A stretch of DNA of 42,633 bases from Opitutales bacterium (lineage in GTDB: Bacteria > Verrucomicrobiota > Verrucomicrobiia > Opitutales > JAFGAQ01). The notes beneath the pieces are model-generated. The model saw nothing but the letters and a program-made list of their open reading frames with translations, was not told where the DNA came from and did no database searches. This document shows positions 8,688 to 18,300 of the stretch, one piece after another; position 1 is the first letter of the stretch, and each line of letters begins with the position of its first letter. The stretch covers positions 1 through 42,633 of the forward strand of contig JAKSBQ010000087.1 of the NCBI GenBank assembly GCA_022361075.1, read 5' to 3'. The position numbers and the translations under genes are program-made.

Positions 8688-9062
8688 ATGCCAAGAATTT
8701 TAGGAGTCGATATTCCGAATAACAAACGCATTGAGTATGCCTTAAGGTATATTTATGGGGTTGGTCCAACTCGTGCTGCTTACCTTGTGAAGGAAGCGGA
8801 AATCGATCCCGCTACGCGTTCTCATGAACTCACCGAAGATCAGCTCAATAAGCTGACTTCTCTAATCAACGACAATAAGTACGTAGTTGAAGGTGACCTT
8901 CGTCGTGAGGTTTTGGGCAACATCAAAAGACACCAGGCGATTAAAAGCTACCGTGGTATGCGCCATATTAGAGGTTTGCCATGTCGCGGACAACGTACCG
9001 GTACAAATGCCCGAACTCGTAAGGGTGGTCGTAAGACTGTAGGTGTGGTTCGAAAGAAGTAA
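8688..9062 (+). CDS. rpsM: 30S ribosomal protein S13
   Basis: S13 forms bridges from the 30S head to the 50S subunit. The 124-residue product has the N-terminal MPRILGVDIPNNKRIEYALRYIYGVG, the helix-two-turns-helix, and the diagnostic C-terminal SYRGMRHIRGLPCRGQRTGTNARTRKG. The 51 bases between map and rpsM contain no infA or rpmJ, which often sit here in other bacteria. Confidence 0.96.
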   Translation: MPRILGVDIPNNKRIEYALRYIYGVGPTRAAYLVKEAEIDPATRSHELTEDQLNKLTSLINDNKYVVEGDLRREVLGNIKRHQAIKSYRGMRHIRGLPCRGQRTGTNARTRKGGRKTVGVVRKK

Positions 9063-9077
9063 GGAATTTAGAAAATC

Positions 9078-9617
9078 ATGTCTGAAGAACAGGAAAAGAA
9101 TTTAGAAAAAGAGACTGAAGCAGTAGCTACAGAGGAGGAAGTTGTTGATACTTCAAATCTTAGTGCCGATGAAAAATTAACGGCTTCTCGCGCAACGGAA
9201 AAAGAAACTGCTGCAGACCTTCTCAAGGACGAGGTTGATCTCAAGATCCGTAAGGCCAAGGGTAGCAAGAACGTCACTCACGGTGTATGTCATGTATTGG
9301 CTACATTTAATAATACCAAAGTAACCTTTTCCGATCTGCAGGGGAATGTAATTTCATGGTGTTCGGCAGGTAAGTGCAACTTTCGTGGTTCTCGCAAATC
9401 TACTGCATATGCTTCTCAAGTTGTGACTCAGACTGCAGGGCGTGCAGCGATGTCTCACGGCCTTAAGGATGTGGTTGTGAAGATTAAGGGACCTGGTATG
9501 GGCAGAGACTCTGCAGTCCGAGCAATTCAGTCTCTTGGACTTAACATTTCAAGTATCATTGATGCGACTCCGGTTCCGCACAATGGTTGCCGCCCAAAGA
9601 AGCGCCGCCGCGCATAA
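9078..9617 (+). CDS. rpsK: 30S ribosomal protein S11 with N-terminal acidic extension
   Basis: S11 lines the platform at the mRNA exit. The core from about residue 57 ([20 protein letters not shown]) to the end, with [14 protein letters not shown] and the C-terminal [15 protein letters not shown], is typical. The whole protein has 179 residues against about 129 for the family. The extra 50 or so N-terminal residues are rich in Glu, Ala and Thr. There is no internal ATG before the core, and an AAGGA site (9061-9065) lies before this ATG, so the extension is very likely translated. Confidence 0.94.
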   Translation: MSEEQEKNLEKETEAVATEEEVVDTSNLSADEKLTASRATEKETAADLLKDEVDLKIRKAKGSKNVTHGVCHVLATFNNTKVTFSDLQGNVISWCSAGKCNFRGSRKSTAYASQVVTQTAGRAAMSHGLKDVVVKIKGPGMGRDSAVRAIQSLGLNISSIIDATPVPHNGCRPKKRRRA

Positions 9618-9653
9618 GCGGGTTCGTTAGATCAAATTCGAAATTTTTAGATC

Positions 9654-10262
9654 ATGTCGAGATACACTGGACCTACAACACGTTTGAATCGCAAATTTGG
9701 CATGCCCATTTTTGCACCAAACAAGGCATACGAAAGACGTTCATATCCTCCTGGGCAGCACGGTCCCAGACTACGACGCAAATTATCTGATTATTCCATT
9801 GGATTGAATGAGAAACAGAAGTTGCGTTTCATGTATGGACTTACTGAGAAGCAGTTCCGCCTCACATTCGCTCGAGCGAAGGCCCGCAAAGGGGTAACAG
9901 GTGAAATCTTTATTCAACTTCTAGAGTCAAGACTGGACAACGTAGTATACCGAGCGGGTCTTGCTCGCTCTCGACAAGCGGCTCGTCAGTTTGTGTCACA
10001 CGGGCATATTCTTGTGAACGGCAAGAAGGTGGATATCCCTAGTTACCAAGTTGAGGCAGGTGATGAAGTCGAGGTTCGTGATCGCGCATCATCACGTCAG
10101 CTAGGAACACGTAATCTTGAGGACAATCAGTACCGTCCGGTTCCACCATGGTTGACCCTTAATACAGATCTTTTGAAAGTTGCAGTATCCCGCCTTCCAA
10201 GTCGGGATGAAGCAGACACTGCGATCAATGAGCAGTTGATCGTTGAATTCTACAGTCGATAA
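9654..10262 (+). CDS. rpsD: 30S ribosomal protein S4, cysteine-free form
   Basis: S4 nucleates 30S assembly by binding the 5' domain of 16S rRNA. The 202-residue product starts MSRYTGPTTRLNRKFG and has the GQHGPRLRRKLSDY segment. An S4 RNA-binding domain follows, with ESRLDNVVYRAGLARSRQAARQFVSHGHI (about residues 91-119) and VNGKKVDIPSY. It contains no cysteine at all, so it is the zinc-free type. Position between rpsK and rpoA is standard for the alpha operon. Confidence 0.96.
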   Translation: MSRYTGPTTRLNRKFGMPIFAPNKAYERRSYPPGQHGPRLRRKLSDYSIGLNEKQKLRFMYGLTEKQFRLTFARAKARKGVTGEIFIQLLESRLDNVVYRAGLARSRQAARQFVSHGHILVNGKKVDIPSYQVEAGDEVEVRDRASSRQLGTRNLEDNQYRPVPPWLTLNTDLLKVAVSRLPSRDEADTAINEQLIVEFYSR

Positions 10263-10289
10263 GCCCTTCAATATAAATTTGTCCACATC

Positions 10290-11288
10290 ATGGCCAAACG
10301 TCTCGCAAAATTTGAACTACCAAAAACTCTAACCAAGGTTGAGGAATCAGCTACGGATACCTACGCATGTTTCATTGCTGAGCCTTTCGAAACTGGCTAT
10401 GGTCACACCTTGGGTAACTCAATACGTCGTGTATTACTCAGCTCGATCGAAGGAGCTGCGATCACATCTATCAAGATTGATGGAGTTCAACACGAGTATC
10501 AAAGCGTAGAAGGAATTGTTGAGGACGTGACTGACATCGTTCTCAACTTGAAGAAAGTATTGGTTTCATGTGAGAAACGTGAGCCAGTCATGTTAACCCT
10601 GGACGTTGAAAAAGAAGGCGCGGTTACTGCGGGGGACATTGAGGAAGTTGCGGATGTAAAAATCCTTAATCGTGATCAAGTGATTTGCCACCTTGACAAG
10701 CCCATGCGTCTCTACGCTGAGATCATGGTTCAAGTGGGTCGTGGATTCGCAACTGGCGAAGACAATAAGCTTGAAGATCAGCCTATTGGTGTGATCCCGA
10801 TCGATTCTCTTTTCAGTCCAATTCGTCTTGTCAAATACGCAGTAGAAAACACTCGTGTTGGGCAGATGACTGATTTCGACCGCCTCATTCTTGAGGTGAC
10901 CACCGATGGTAGAATCACTCCAGACGATGCCGTTAAACATGCCGCTTCCATTCTGAAACACCACCTAGATGTGTTCGATGAAGTCAGCAATGAAGAGGTT
11001 GAGTTCGAAAGTGAAAACAAGGAGATCAGCGAAGAGCAAAACCGTCTCCGCAAGCTTCTCAACATGAGCGTGAACGAGATTGAGCTTTCGGTCCGTGCTG
11101 CGAACTGCCTGAACAATGCAAACATCACTACCGTTGGTGAACTTGCGATGAAAGGTGAGCAGGAAATGCTCAAGTATCGTAATTTCGGTAAGAAGTCTTT
11201 GAACGAGATCAAAGCTAAACTTGAACAACTCGGGTTGTCCCTTGGCATGCAGATTGATGAACGTCTGCTAGACAAGAAAGGGGAGTAG
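10290..11288 (+). CDS. rpoA: RNA polymerase subunit alpha
   Basis: Alpha dimerises to scaffold beta and beta', and its C-terminal domain contacts UP elements and activators. The 332-residue product has the N-terminal assembly domain with GYGHTLGNSIRRVLLSSIEG (about residues 36-55), the EGIVEDVTDIVLNLK segment and DRLILEVTTDG. An acidic linker (EVEFESENKEISEEQ) leads to the C-terminal domain with LSVRAANCLNNANITTVGEL and KNFGKKSL-like RNFGKKSLNEI. Normal length and position. Confidence 0.96.
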   Translation: MAKRLAKFELPKTLTKVEESATDTYACFIAEPFETGYGHTLGNSIRRVLLSSIEGAAITSIKIDGVQHEYQSVEGIVEDVTDIVLNLKKVLVSCEKREPVMLTLDVEKEGAVTAGDIEEVADVKILNRDQVICHLDKPMRLYAEIMVQVGRGFATGEDNKLEDQPIGVIPIDSLFSPIRLVKYAVENTRVGQMTDFDRLILEVTTDGRITPDDAVKHAASILKHHLDVFDEVSNEEVEFESENKEISEEQNRLRKLLNMSVNEIELSVRAANCLNNANITTVGELAMKGEQEMLKYRNFGKKSLNEIKAKLEQLGLSLGMQIDERLLDKKGE

Positions 11289-11321
11289 TCCATCCAATTT
11301 TTATAGCGAAGAATTTAAATC

Positions 11322-11855
11322 ATGCGCCACCAGAAGCATCGACATCAACTTGGAGTAAAGAAAGCACATCGTTTAGCGCTTATGGCTAACATGGCTTCGT
11401 CTTTGATCATCCATGGTAAAATTCAAACCACTCTAGCGAAGGCAAAAGCGTTACGTCCTTTCATCGAGAAAGTGATCACACTAGCTAAAAAGGCTCAGAA
11501 ATGTGAAAATGCAGTCGATGCGCTTCACTTCCGTCGCCAGGCTTTATCTAAGATCCGCAACAAGGAAGCAGTTGCTATCCTCTTCAATGAAAAGGTGTCA
11601 GAGTTTGAAAATAGAGAGGGCGGATACGCACGTATTTACAAGCTTGGCAATCGTATCGGGGACGCCGCAGAGATGGCTCTTATCGAGCTAATCGCTGCGG
11701 ATGACGAAGGTTATTCCAAACCTAAAAAGAAACCTGCAAAAAAGGCAGCGAAGTCTAAGAAAACCGAAGCGAAAAAAGAGGAAACAGTAGAAGTGGCAAC
11801 CGAAGAAGCCGAGGTTGTTGCCGAATCAGCTGAGAAAGAGGAAGAATCTAAGTAA
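11322..11855 (+). CDS. rplQ: 50S ribosomal protein L17 with charged C-terminal tail
   Basis: L17 lies near the exit tunnel. Residues 1 to about 124 form the family core, with MRHQKHRHQLGVKKAHR, IQTTLAKAKALRPFIEKVIT and GGYARIYKLGNRIGDAAEMALIEL. The protein then continues to 177 residues with a Lys/Ala-rich block (about 131-150) followed by an acidic Glu/Val/Ala block to the end. The tail is low complexity, like those on S5, L15 and S11 here. Last canonical gene of the alpha operon. Confidence 0.95.
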   Translation: MRHQKHRHQLGVKKAHRLALMANMASSLIIHGKIQTTLAKAKALRPFIEKVITLAKKAQKCENAVDALHFRRQALSKIRNKEAVAILFNEKVSEFENREGGYARIYKLGNRIGDAAEMALIELIAADDEGYSKPKKKPAKKAAKSKKTEAKKEETVEVATEEAEVVAESAEKEEESK

Positions 11856-11870
11856 TTTATTTAGTTACTT

Positions 11871-12587
11871 ATGACTAAGGATTTACAATGGCAACCGAAG
11901 CTGTCGGTTGTCATTCCTGTGTACAACGAAGAAGCTACTCTCGAATCGATTGTTGAAGCAGTTAAAAGCTGTAGAACTCCAATATACGAAATTGTCATTG
12001 TCGACGACTGTTCGAAGGATCGTAGTAAAGAGATCATCGGCGAGCTTGCCAAAGATCCGATGATCAAAGCTTGTTATCACGAAGCAAACCGGGGAAAAGG
12101 TGCGGCCCTTGACACTGGTTTTAAAAATGTAACAGGTGAAGTGGTCGTCATTCAGGATGCAGACCTTGAGTATGACCCTGAGGAATACGAGCTCCTTATC
12201 GATCCCATTCGTAAGGGCAAAGCCGACGTTGTCTATGGATCACGATTCATGGGCTCAGGCCCTCATCGGGTAGTGTTTTTCTGGCATATGCTCGGCAATA
12301 AATTTTTGACGTTTTTGTCCAACATGTTCACGAACATCAATCTTACGGACATGGAGACTTGTTATAAGATGTTTTTAACTGAAGTTATCAAGGACATCGA
12401 AATTGAAGAACCCCGTTTTGGGTTTGAGCCGGAAATAACCGCTAAGATGGCGCGAAAACGCTGCCGAATTTACGAAGTTGGGATCAGCTATTCCGGGCGG
12501 ACCTATGAGGAAGGTAAAAAAATCAACTGGAAAGACGGTATCAGAGCGATCTACGCAATTCTCAAATACAATTTGTTTAGAAAGTAA
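11871..12587 (+). CDS. Family 2 glycosyltransferase (DPM1-like)
   Basis: A GT-A fold glycosyltransferase of 238 residues. It shows LSVVIPVYNEE near residue 11, IVIVDDCSKD, the nucleotide-sugar and metal-binding DADLEYDPEEY near residue 94, and the acceptor-side VYGSRF...NLTDMETCYKMF region. The arrangement resembles dolichol- or polyprenyl-phosphate mannose/glucose synthases. No transmembrane helix follows the catalytic domain, so a lipid-linked acceptor would have to be presented by another membrane protein. It begins 15 bases after rplQ and may be read through from the alpha operon. The donor and acceptor cannot be read from sequence. Confidence 0.85.
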   Translation: MTKDLQWQPKLSVVIPVYNEEATLESIVEAVKSCRTPIYEIVIVDDCSKDRSKEIIGELAKDPMIKACYHEANRGKGAALDTGFKNVTGEVVVIQDADLEYDPEEYELLIDPIRKGKADVVYGSRFMGSGPHRVVFFWHMLGNKFLTFLSNMFTNINLTDMETCYKMFLTEVIKDIEIEEPRFGFEPEITAKMARKRCRIYEVGISYSGRTYEEGKKINWKDGIRAIYAILKYNLFRK

Positions 12588-12647
12588 GGACGACTTTTTG
12601 ATTATTCATTATTGAGGTTGAGTTGCCTTCCGACTAAAAAGAAGGGC

Positions 12648-13511
12648 ATGAGACTCCCCTACATGTTTCGTGTTTCGGTTACCCTTGCTATCGTTGTTCT
12701 ATCGACAGAAGCAAACAACGAAATGATCTTCAGAGACGGTTGGATTGATTTCGACAAGGATGGACAGAGAAGCATTTTCGAAGATCCTGGACAACCGCTG
12801 GAGAAACGAGTCGACGATCTCATTGCTCGTATGACCTTTGAGGAGAAACTTGAGCAGATTCGATGCGTGCGCACGACCAATGGATTTGATCCATCAAGGA
12901 CTCGTGTTGGTAACGTGACTGTGGCGGCGAAATTTACGCCTCCCAAATCAAACACGCTTCGTCTGAATGAAGTTCAAACACAACAAATATCCAGTCACCG
13001 ATTGGGAATACCCTTGTTATTTATCGACGAGGCATTACATGGTTTGAGAGCGGACCAAAGCACGAGCTATCCACAATCCATCGGGCTGAGCAGTACGTGG
13101 AACCCTGATCTGATCTATCGAGTCGCGAGTGCGATTTGCGCTGAGACCAAACCCAGAGGCATCAGGCAGGTATTGTCTCCGGTTGTGGATATTGCGCGTG
13201 ACGTTCGGTGGGGTAGGACCGAAGAAACTTATGGTGAGGATCCTTATTTGGTCTCTCGTTTGGCCGTGGAGTTTTGTCGTGCTTTCGAAGAAAAAGGAGT
13301 GATCACGACACCGAAACATTTTGTAGCGAATTCGGGTGACGGAGGTAGAGATAGCTGGGCGCAGTATTTGGATGAGCGTATTTTGAACGAAATCTATTTT
13401 CCTCCATACAAAGGTGTATCGAGAAAGCGGGAGCACGCTCGATCATGCCTTCTTATGGTTCACTTGGTGGCATCCCGACCGTCAGTCATCCGTGGCTGCT
13501 CAATGAAGTAG
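12648..13511 (+). CDS. GH3 glycosidase, N-terminal fragment (frameshifted)
   Basis: First part of a family 3 glycoside hydrolase. A hydrophobic N-terminus (MFRVSVTLAIVVLSTEA) suggests export. The TIM-barrel domain is clear: PLEKRVDDLIARMTFEEK, RLGIPLLFIDEALHGLR, YPQSIGLSSTWNPDL, SPVVDIARDVRWGRTEETYGEDPYL and the TTPKHFVANSG substrate-binding segment. Homology stops at about 13418 and the frame runs on through unrelated residues to a stop at 13511. The barrel continues one frame back (IEKAGARSIMPSYG), so one base appears to be missing near 13411-13420. An in-frame TTG start at 12612 is possible, but the ATG at 12648 gives a more natural signal peptide. Confidence 0.75.
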   Translation: MRLPYMFRVSVTLAIVVLSTEANNEMIFRDGWIDFDKDGQRSIFEDPGQPLEKRVDDLIARMTFEEKLEQIRCVRTTNGFDPSRTRVGNVTVAAKFTPPKSNTLRLNEVQTQQISSHRLGIPLLFIDEALHGLRADQSTSYPQSIGLSSTWNPDLIYRVASAICAETKPRGIRQVLSPVVDIARDVRWGRTEETYGEDPYLVSRLAVEFCRAFEEKGVITTPKHFVANSGDGGRDSWAQYLDERILNEIYFPPYKGVSRKREHARSCLLMVHLVASRPSVIRGCSMK

Positions 13512-15358
13512 CGAGAGAAGACTGGGGTTTTACTGGATATTATGGTTCGGATTTTGATGCGGTGACCAAGCTATTGGATCGCCATTTTATTACTGACGAT
13601 TCGTCAGAAGTTGCCGCGCAGTGCATCAATGCTGGGATGGATGTTGAGTGGCCAAGAAGTGTGTTTTACGGAGCACCGTTGGAAGAAGCGATTGCGGACG
13701 GGCGAGTGGAAAAAGAGACTATTGAAGAAATGGCCCGAAGGATGATTCGGCTTAAGTTTGAGATTGGATTGTTCGATGAGCCTTTTGGTGATGTGGAGTT
13801 AGCGGTCCTAAACAATGGGTCGGAGAAGCACCGGGAACTCGCGTTGGAAACTGCTCGTCAGTCGCTGGTCTTACTGAAGAACGAAAACAATACACTTCCT
13901 TTAGATGCAAAGAAGGTGAAGAAACTGCTGGTTGTTGGTGCACGGGCTGAGGAAGTGGATCTCGGTGGATACAGTGGAACTCCCAAGAAACTTGTTTCGA
14001 TTTTGGAAGGCCTGGAGCATGCTCTTCCCGGTACCGAGGTCGTTTTTCACCCAGGTGTACAAAGCGCACCTACGCCATTCATGTATATGCCGAAGTCGAT
14101 GATCAATGAAGGGCTTGGATTTGAGGCGAAATTTTATGAAAATGGAGAGTTGTCGACACCTTCATTCACTACCCATCTGGAAATTTTGAGAGTTCGACGT
14201 TTTATTCTGAGGAATCATAATTATCCGAAGACGGTTTTCTCTTCCGAAATAAGCGGGTCCTTCGTCTCAGACCAAAACCGGGATGCTAAACTCGAAATCG
14301 AAGCTACGGGAGAAGTTCACGTTTTTGTCAATGGAGAAGAGATCCTGAACAATGTCGGAACAATCGGTGAGAAAGACACTCGATCCGACGCTAACTTTGG
14401 CGAACTTAGTGGATCGATAGACCAAGGACTCCCTAAATACTCCGCCTCTTACTACTTTGAAAAAGGTTCGGAGTATTCGATCGACGTCAAATGGACGAAC
14501 TCGGATTCGGACCCCACTTTGTTTTTGAGATGGGACCAGCGTTATGGTCTTGAAGAAACCATTGCAGAGGCGGTTGATTTGGCGAAGTCGTCGGACGCGG
14601 TTGTGATGGTGCCTAGTGGCATTTTTGAAGGTGAGTTCCAAGACCGCCCCAATCTTGATCTACCAGATGAAGAAGAAGCTCTGATTCATGCGCTTGCTGA
14701 TAGTGGAACATTGTTGTCGGTGGTTCTAGTTAATGGTTCTGCAATCACGATGATGGATTGGGAAAGTCGAGTTCTAGCGATACTCGAATCCTGGTATTCA
14801 GGGCAAGAAGGTGGAAATGCAATCGCTGAGGTTCTGATTGGTGATTACAACCCCGGAGGAAAGCTCACGATCACCTTCCCAAAGTATTCGTGGCAATGCC
14901 CCCTCTACTACAACTATCATCCGATCGGTAGAAGCAGAGGCTATCAGGGACCGGAGAAAGGTAAATCTCTATTTCCTTTCGGACACGGACTAAGTTATAC
15001 AAACTTTGAATATAGGGACCTCTCATTTTCCTCAAAAAAAATCAATTTAGATGAGGGTATTGATGTAAGCTTTAAGGTGAAGAATACTGGTAGAGTAAAA
15101 GGTGATGAAGTTGCTCAACTCTACATTTGGGACGAAATCGCGAGTGTTGTAAGACCTAACAAAGAACTAAAAGGCTTTCAACGTGTCACCTTAGAGCCAG
15201 GGCAAGAAAAACTCGTAACGCTTCATCTTTCACCTGAAGAGCTCAGTCTGTGGGATCGAGAGATGAATTTTAAAATGGAAGCAGGCTGGACCACGGTTTT
15301 GGTTGGTAGTTCAAGCGAAGACATTCGGCTTCGAGATCGATTCGAAATAGTGCCTTAG
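13445..15358 (+). CDS. GH3 glycosidase, C-terminal fragment with PA14 and FnIII-like domains
   Basis: Second part of the same family 3 enzyme. It opens with the end of the barrel, including the GFTGYYGSDFDAV motif whose Asp (residue 36 of this piece) corresponds to the family nucleophile. The GH3 C-terminal domain follows (ARQSLVLLKNENNTLPL, near residue 133), interrupted by a PA14-type insert at about residues 215-365. It then resumes with EGEFQDRPNLDLPD, which carries the acid/base-type Glu, and GGNAIAEVLIGDYNPGGKL. An FnIII-like domain ends the protein (GDEVAQLYIWD). Architecture fits exo-acting beta-glucosidases or xylosidases. The isolated fragment lacks most of the barrel and would not be active alone. 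Confidence 0.8.
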   Translation: MPSYGSLGGIPTVSHPWLLNEVAREDWGFTGYYGSDFDAVTKLLDRHFITDDSSEVAAQCINAGMDVEWPRSVFYGAPLEEAIADGRVEKETIEEMARRMIRLKFEIGLFDEPFGDVELAVLNNGSEKHRELALETARQSLVLLKNENNTLPLDAKKVKKLLVVGARAEEVDLGGYSGTPKKLVSILEGLEHALPGTEVVFHPGVQSAPTPFMYMPKSMINEGLGFEAKFYENGELSTPSFTTHLEILRVRRFILRNHNYPKTVFSSEISGSFVSDQNRDAKLEIEATGEVHVFVNGEEILNNVGTIGEKDTRSDANFGELSGSIDQGLPKYSASYYFEKGSEYSIDVKWTNSDSDPTLFLRWDQRYGLEETIAEAVDLAKSSDAVVMVPSGIFEGEFQDRPNLDLPDEEEALIHALADSGTLLSVVLVNGSAITMMDWESRVLAILESWYSGQEGGNAIAEVLIGDYNPGGKLTITFPKYSWQCPLYYNYHPIGRSRGYQGPEKGKSLFPFGHGLSYTNFEYRDLSFSSKKINLDEGIDVSFKVKNTGRVKGDEVAQLYIWDEIASVVRPNKELKGFQRVTLEPGQEKLVTLHLSPEELSLWDREMNFKMEAGWTTVLVGSSSEDIRLRDRFEIVP

Positions 15359-15378
15359 GTCAAAAACCAAAGAAACAT

Positions 15379-18300
15379 TTAGTCAAAAAACCTATGGTAG
15401 GCTTTTTGGACTACGTTCATTAGCTGAGATTGTTTGAATGGTTTGGCCAAATAGCCATCCATTCCTGCGCTAAAGTATTGTTCTTTTTTGAAATCTGCGA
15501 CTCCAGCGGTTAATGCGAAAATCATCGATCTAAAGCTCCCAAGTTCTTGGAAATCTCTTATCTTTTGGGTGGCCTCGAATCCTCCCATATTTGGCATCTG
15601 AACATCCATAAGGATAAGGTGGTAATTTTTTTGTCGAACCGCTTGAGTTGCTTCAAGTCCATCATTGAAAAGGTCAGGCGTAATTCCGAATTTTGCCAAC
15701 GTTAACTTAGCGAGGCGTTGATTGATTCGGTTATCCTCAACGACCATGACTTTGAAGTTTGAAAGTTCGGGGAGCCGGAATTTTTTGTCCTTTTCGGCCC
15801 TTTCCGAGATTTGATCTATTTGCTGTAGCGATCCTCCCAGAGCTTCAGATAGATTTTGGCACTTAAGTGGTTTGTAGACGATTTCGACGTTCTCTAATTG
15901 TTTGAGAACACGAATTTTATTTTCGCTGTGTTCTGTGAGGAGGATGATTTTTGATTTCTGATCAATCTTTTGAAGCAACTCCTCTGTTTCCTCGTCTGAC
16001 TTTCCAAGGAGCCAGCTGTCGATCCATATCATGTCGTCCCGGGTCAAATCCTGACAAATGCTTGAGAGTGATGATATCGAATCTGAAATATGAGAATCGA
16101 TCTTCATATAATCCATGAATCGTTGAATGGATTCTCGGCGACTTTGATTTTTATCGAACCAATATACCTTCTTATAACCGAAAACCTGGGGTCGATTCCG
16201 GATACTTGAATCCGTTTTGAAAGGGATCTCAAAAGTGAATCTACTCCCACCACCGGAGATTCTTTCACAGCTGATCGTTCCCTCCATCAACTGCACTAAT
16301 TTGTGAGAAATTGCCAAACCAAGACCCGTGCCCCCGAACCTTCGGGTTATCGAGGAATCCATTTGAGTGAAGGGACTGAATAAGTCCTTTGTTTGATCTT
16401 CAGAAATCCCCACGCCCGTGTCTTCTATCGTAAAAACGATCCCTTCCTTAAACTTCTGAGATGGACGAATGATCAGTCGAACTTCACCTTCGGGCGTGAA
16501 CTTGATTGCATTACCAAGTAGGTTGATGAGCACTTGCTGGATTCGCACAGGATCCCCAATATGCATGCTGCTGATCGATGGATCGAAGTCACAAACGACT
16601 TCCAATCTCTTTTTGTATGCATCAGTTGTTAACAGGGACAATATCTCGCCCACCAATTTTCTTAAGTCGAAACTAATCGACTCCATCTGCATGCGGCCTG
16701 CGTCGATTTTCGAAAAGTTTAGAATATCGTTGATGATCGCTAATAGATTTTCGCCGGACCGCTCGATCGTTGAGACGTATTCCCTCTGCTCCGAAGTCAA
16801 TGTGGTTTCCGAGAGGAGTTCGCACATTCCAATGACACCATTCATTGGAGTGCGGATTTCGTGGCTCATGTTTGCCAAAAAACGACTTTTAGATTTGGCT
16901 GCGATTTTTGCCTGCTGTGCAAGTCTGTCAGACTCGTCTTTTGCTTTATTTAATTCTTCGTTTTGCTGTTCAAGCAAGTTCCTCTGCTTGGTGACCAGTT
17001 CGGTGCGACTGAGAACTGCTTCCTCTAGGTTTCGGTTTAGAAGGGTTAAATGCCGCGTTCTAAGTTTTAAGAGAATTAGGATGAAAATGGCAGATACGAT
17101 GACGTAGAGACTGTAGGCCTGAATGGTCGCATAAATAGGAGGACTCACTCGAAAAGGAAGCACTGCGGGCGTTGCTGGCATGCCGGTAGCATCGTGACCA
17201 GAGATGGTAAGTTCATACTTTCCGGGTACCAAATTGGTAAAATCCCATGCGTTGGTATATTCCCAACCTGTGGACTCCTCTTTAAACCCTGTTAATCCGA
17301 GAGAAAATCTGATAAAACCACAAGATCGGTAATTTTTCAGGGATGCTTCTACTCGAATGGATCGTTGCGAATAGTCGAGCTCCAACGTTTCTGGATACTC
17401 TGTTCCAGAGAAAATTACAGAATCATCTCTCAAGGAGACGATTCTTTTGATGGATATTTCTGAGAGTTCTTCGTCAGAATGCAAGGACCCGAGTTTTTCG
17501 TATCGTATCAAACTATTTACACCTCCGATCCAGACTAACTCATCATTTTCCCTGAAAATCGCGTTTGAACGTGTGTCGATATTTTTTCCATCGATCACAA
17601 TTGCTGCTATGGTTTCCCGATGAGGTCGTTTGACCAGATTGCCAACATTTTTACCCTTTGCCACCCACACATTCCCATCCTCTGACGAAAAAACGTGCTC
17701 ATAACCGAAAGGAATCCATCCGTCATAGTATTTAAAGTCGTCGGTGTGTTCGAATCGACGAATTTTCTCGTTCCACTTTTTAACAGGATTGTTCCCCAAA
17801 TAACAGTTGCCTTCGATAATGAAGGGCTGCGCCCACACTTCCGGCAATCCCTCGGCCAGGGAGATTTGTTCGGCCACTATCTCGTTGTTTGCATTCGGCT
17901 TAAATCTCAAACATTTTCCCGCACTGATGATTGACCACACCCAGCCGTTTCCGTCTTCACCAAATCCGAGGGGACGCCCCGCGTCGGGAGCGATCGGAAT
18001 AGGATCAGACCATTTACCGTCCGTCCACCTGACCCCGATCGTTGATTGATTGTTTTCGTAAAAAAGCCAGTCGGGATGTTTTTTGGATAAGAAAGCAAAT
18101 TCGACCAAAGAAGTATCGATCCACTCGATTTGTTGACCATCGAAAGAACCTATTCCGTTTTCGTGAATGAATAGAAGTTTTCCGCGTGAAATATCCATCC
18201 AGGATACGCGAGACAAAGTCGCGATTTTCGTAAAACCAGCTTTTTCTTCCTCAAGTGAAAATAGACCTGATCCTGTTCCCACATAGATTTTTTTTTGGAA

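Noticed and set aside
13403-13445. Programmed -1 frameshifting in the GH3 gene
   Set aside because: No X XXY YYZ slippery heptamer or downstream structure is evident at the junction; a missing base is the simpler explanation.
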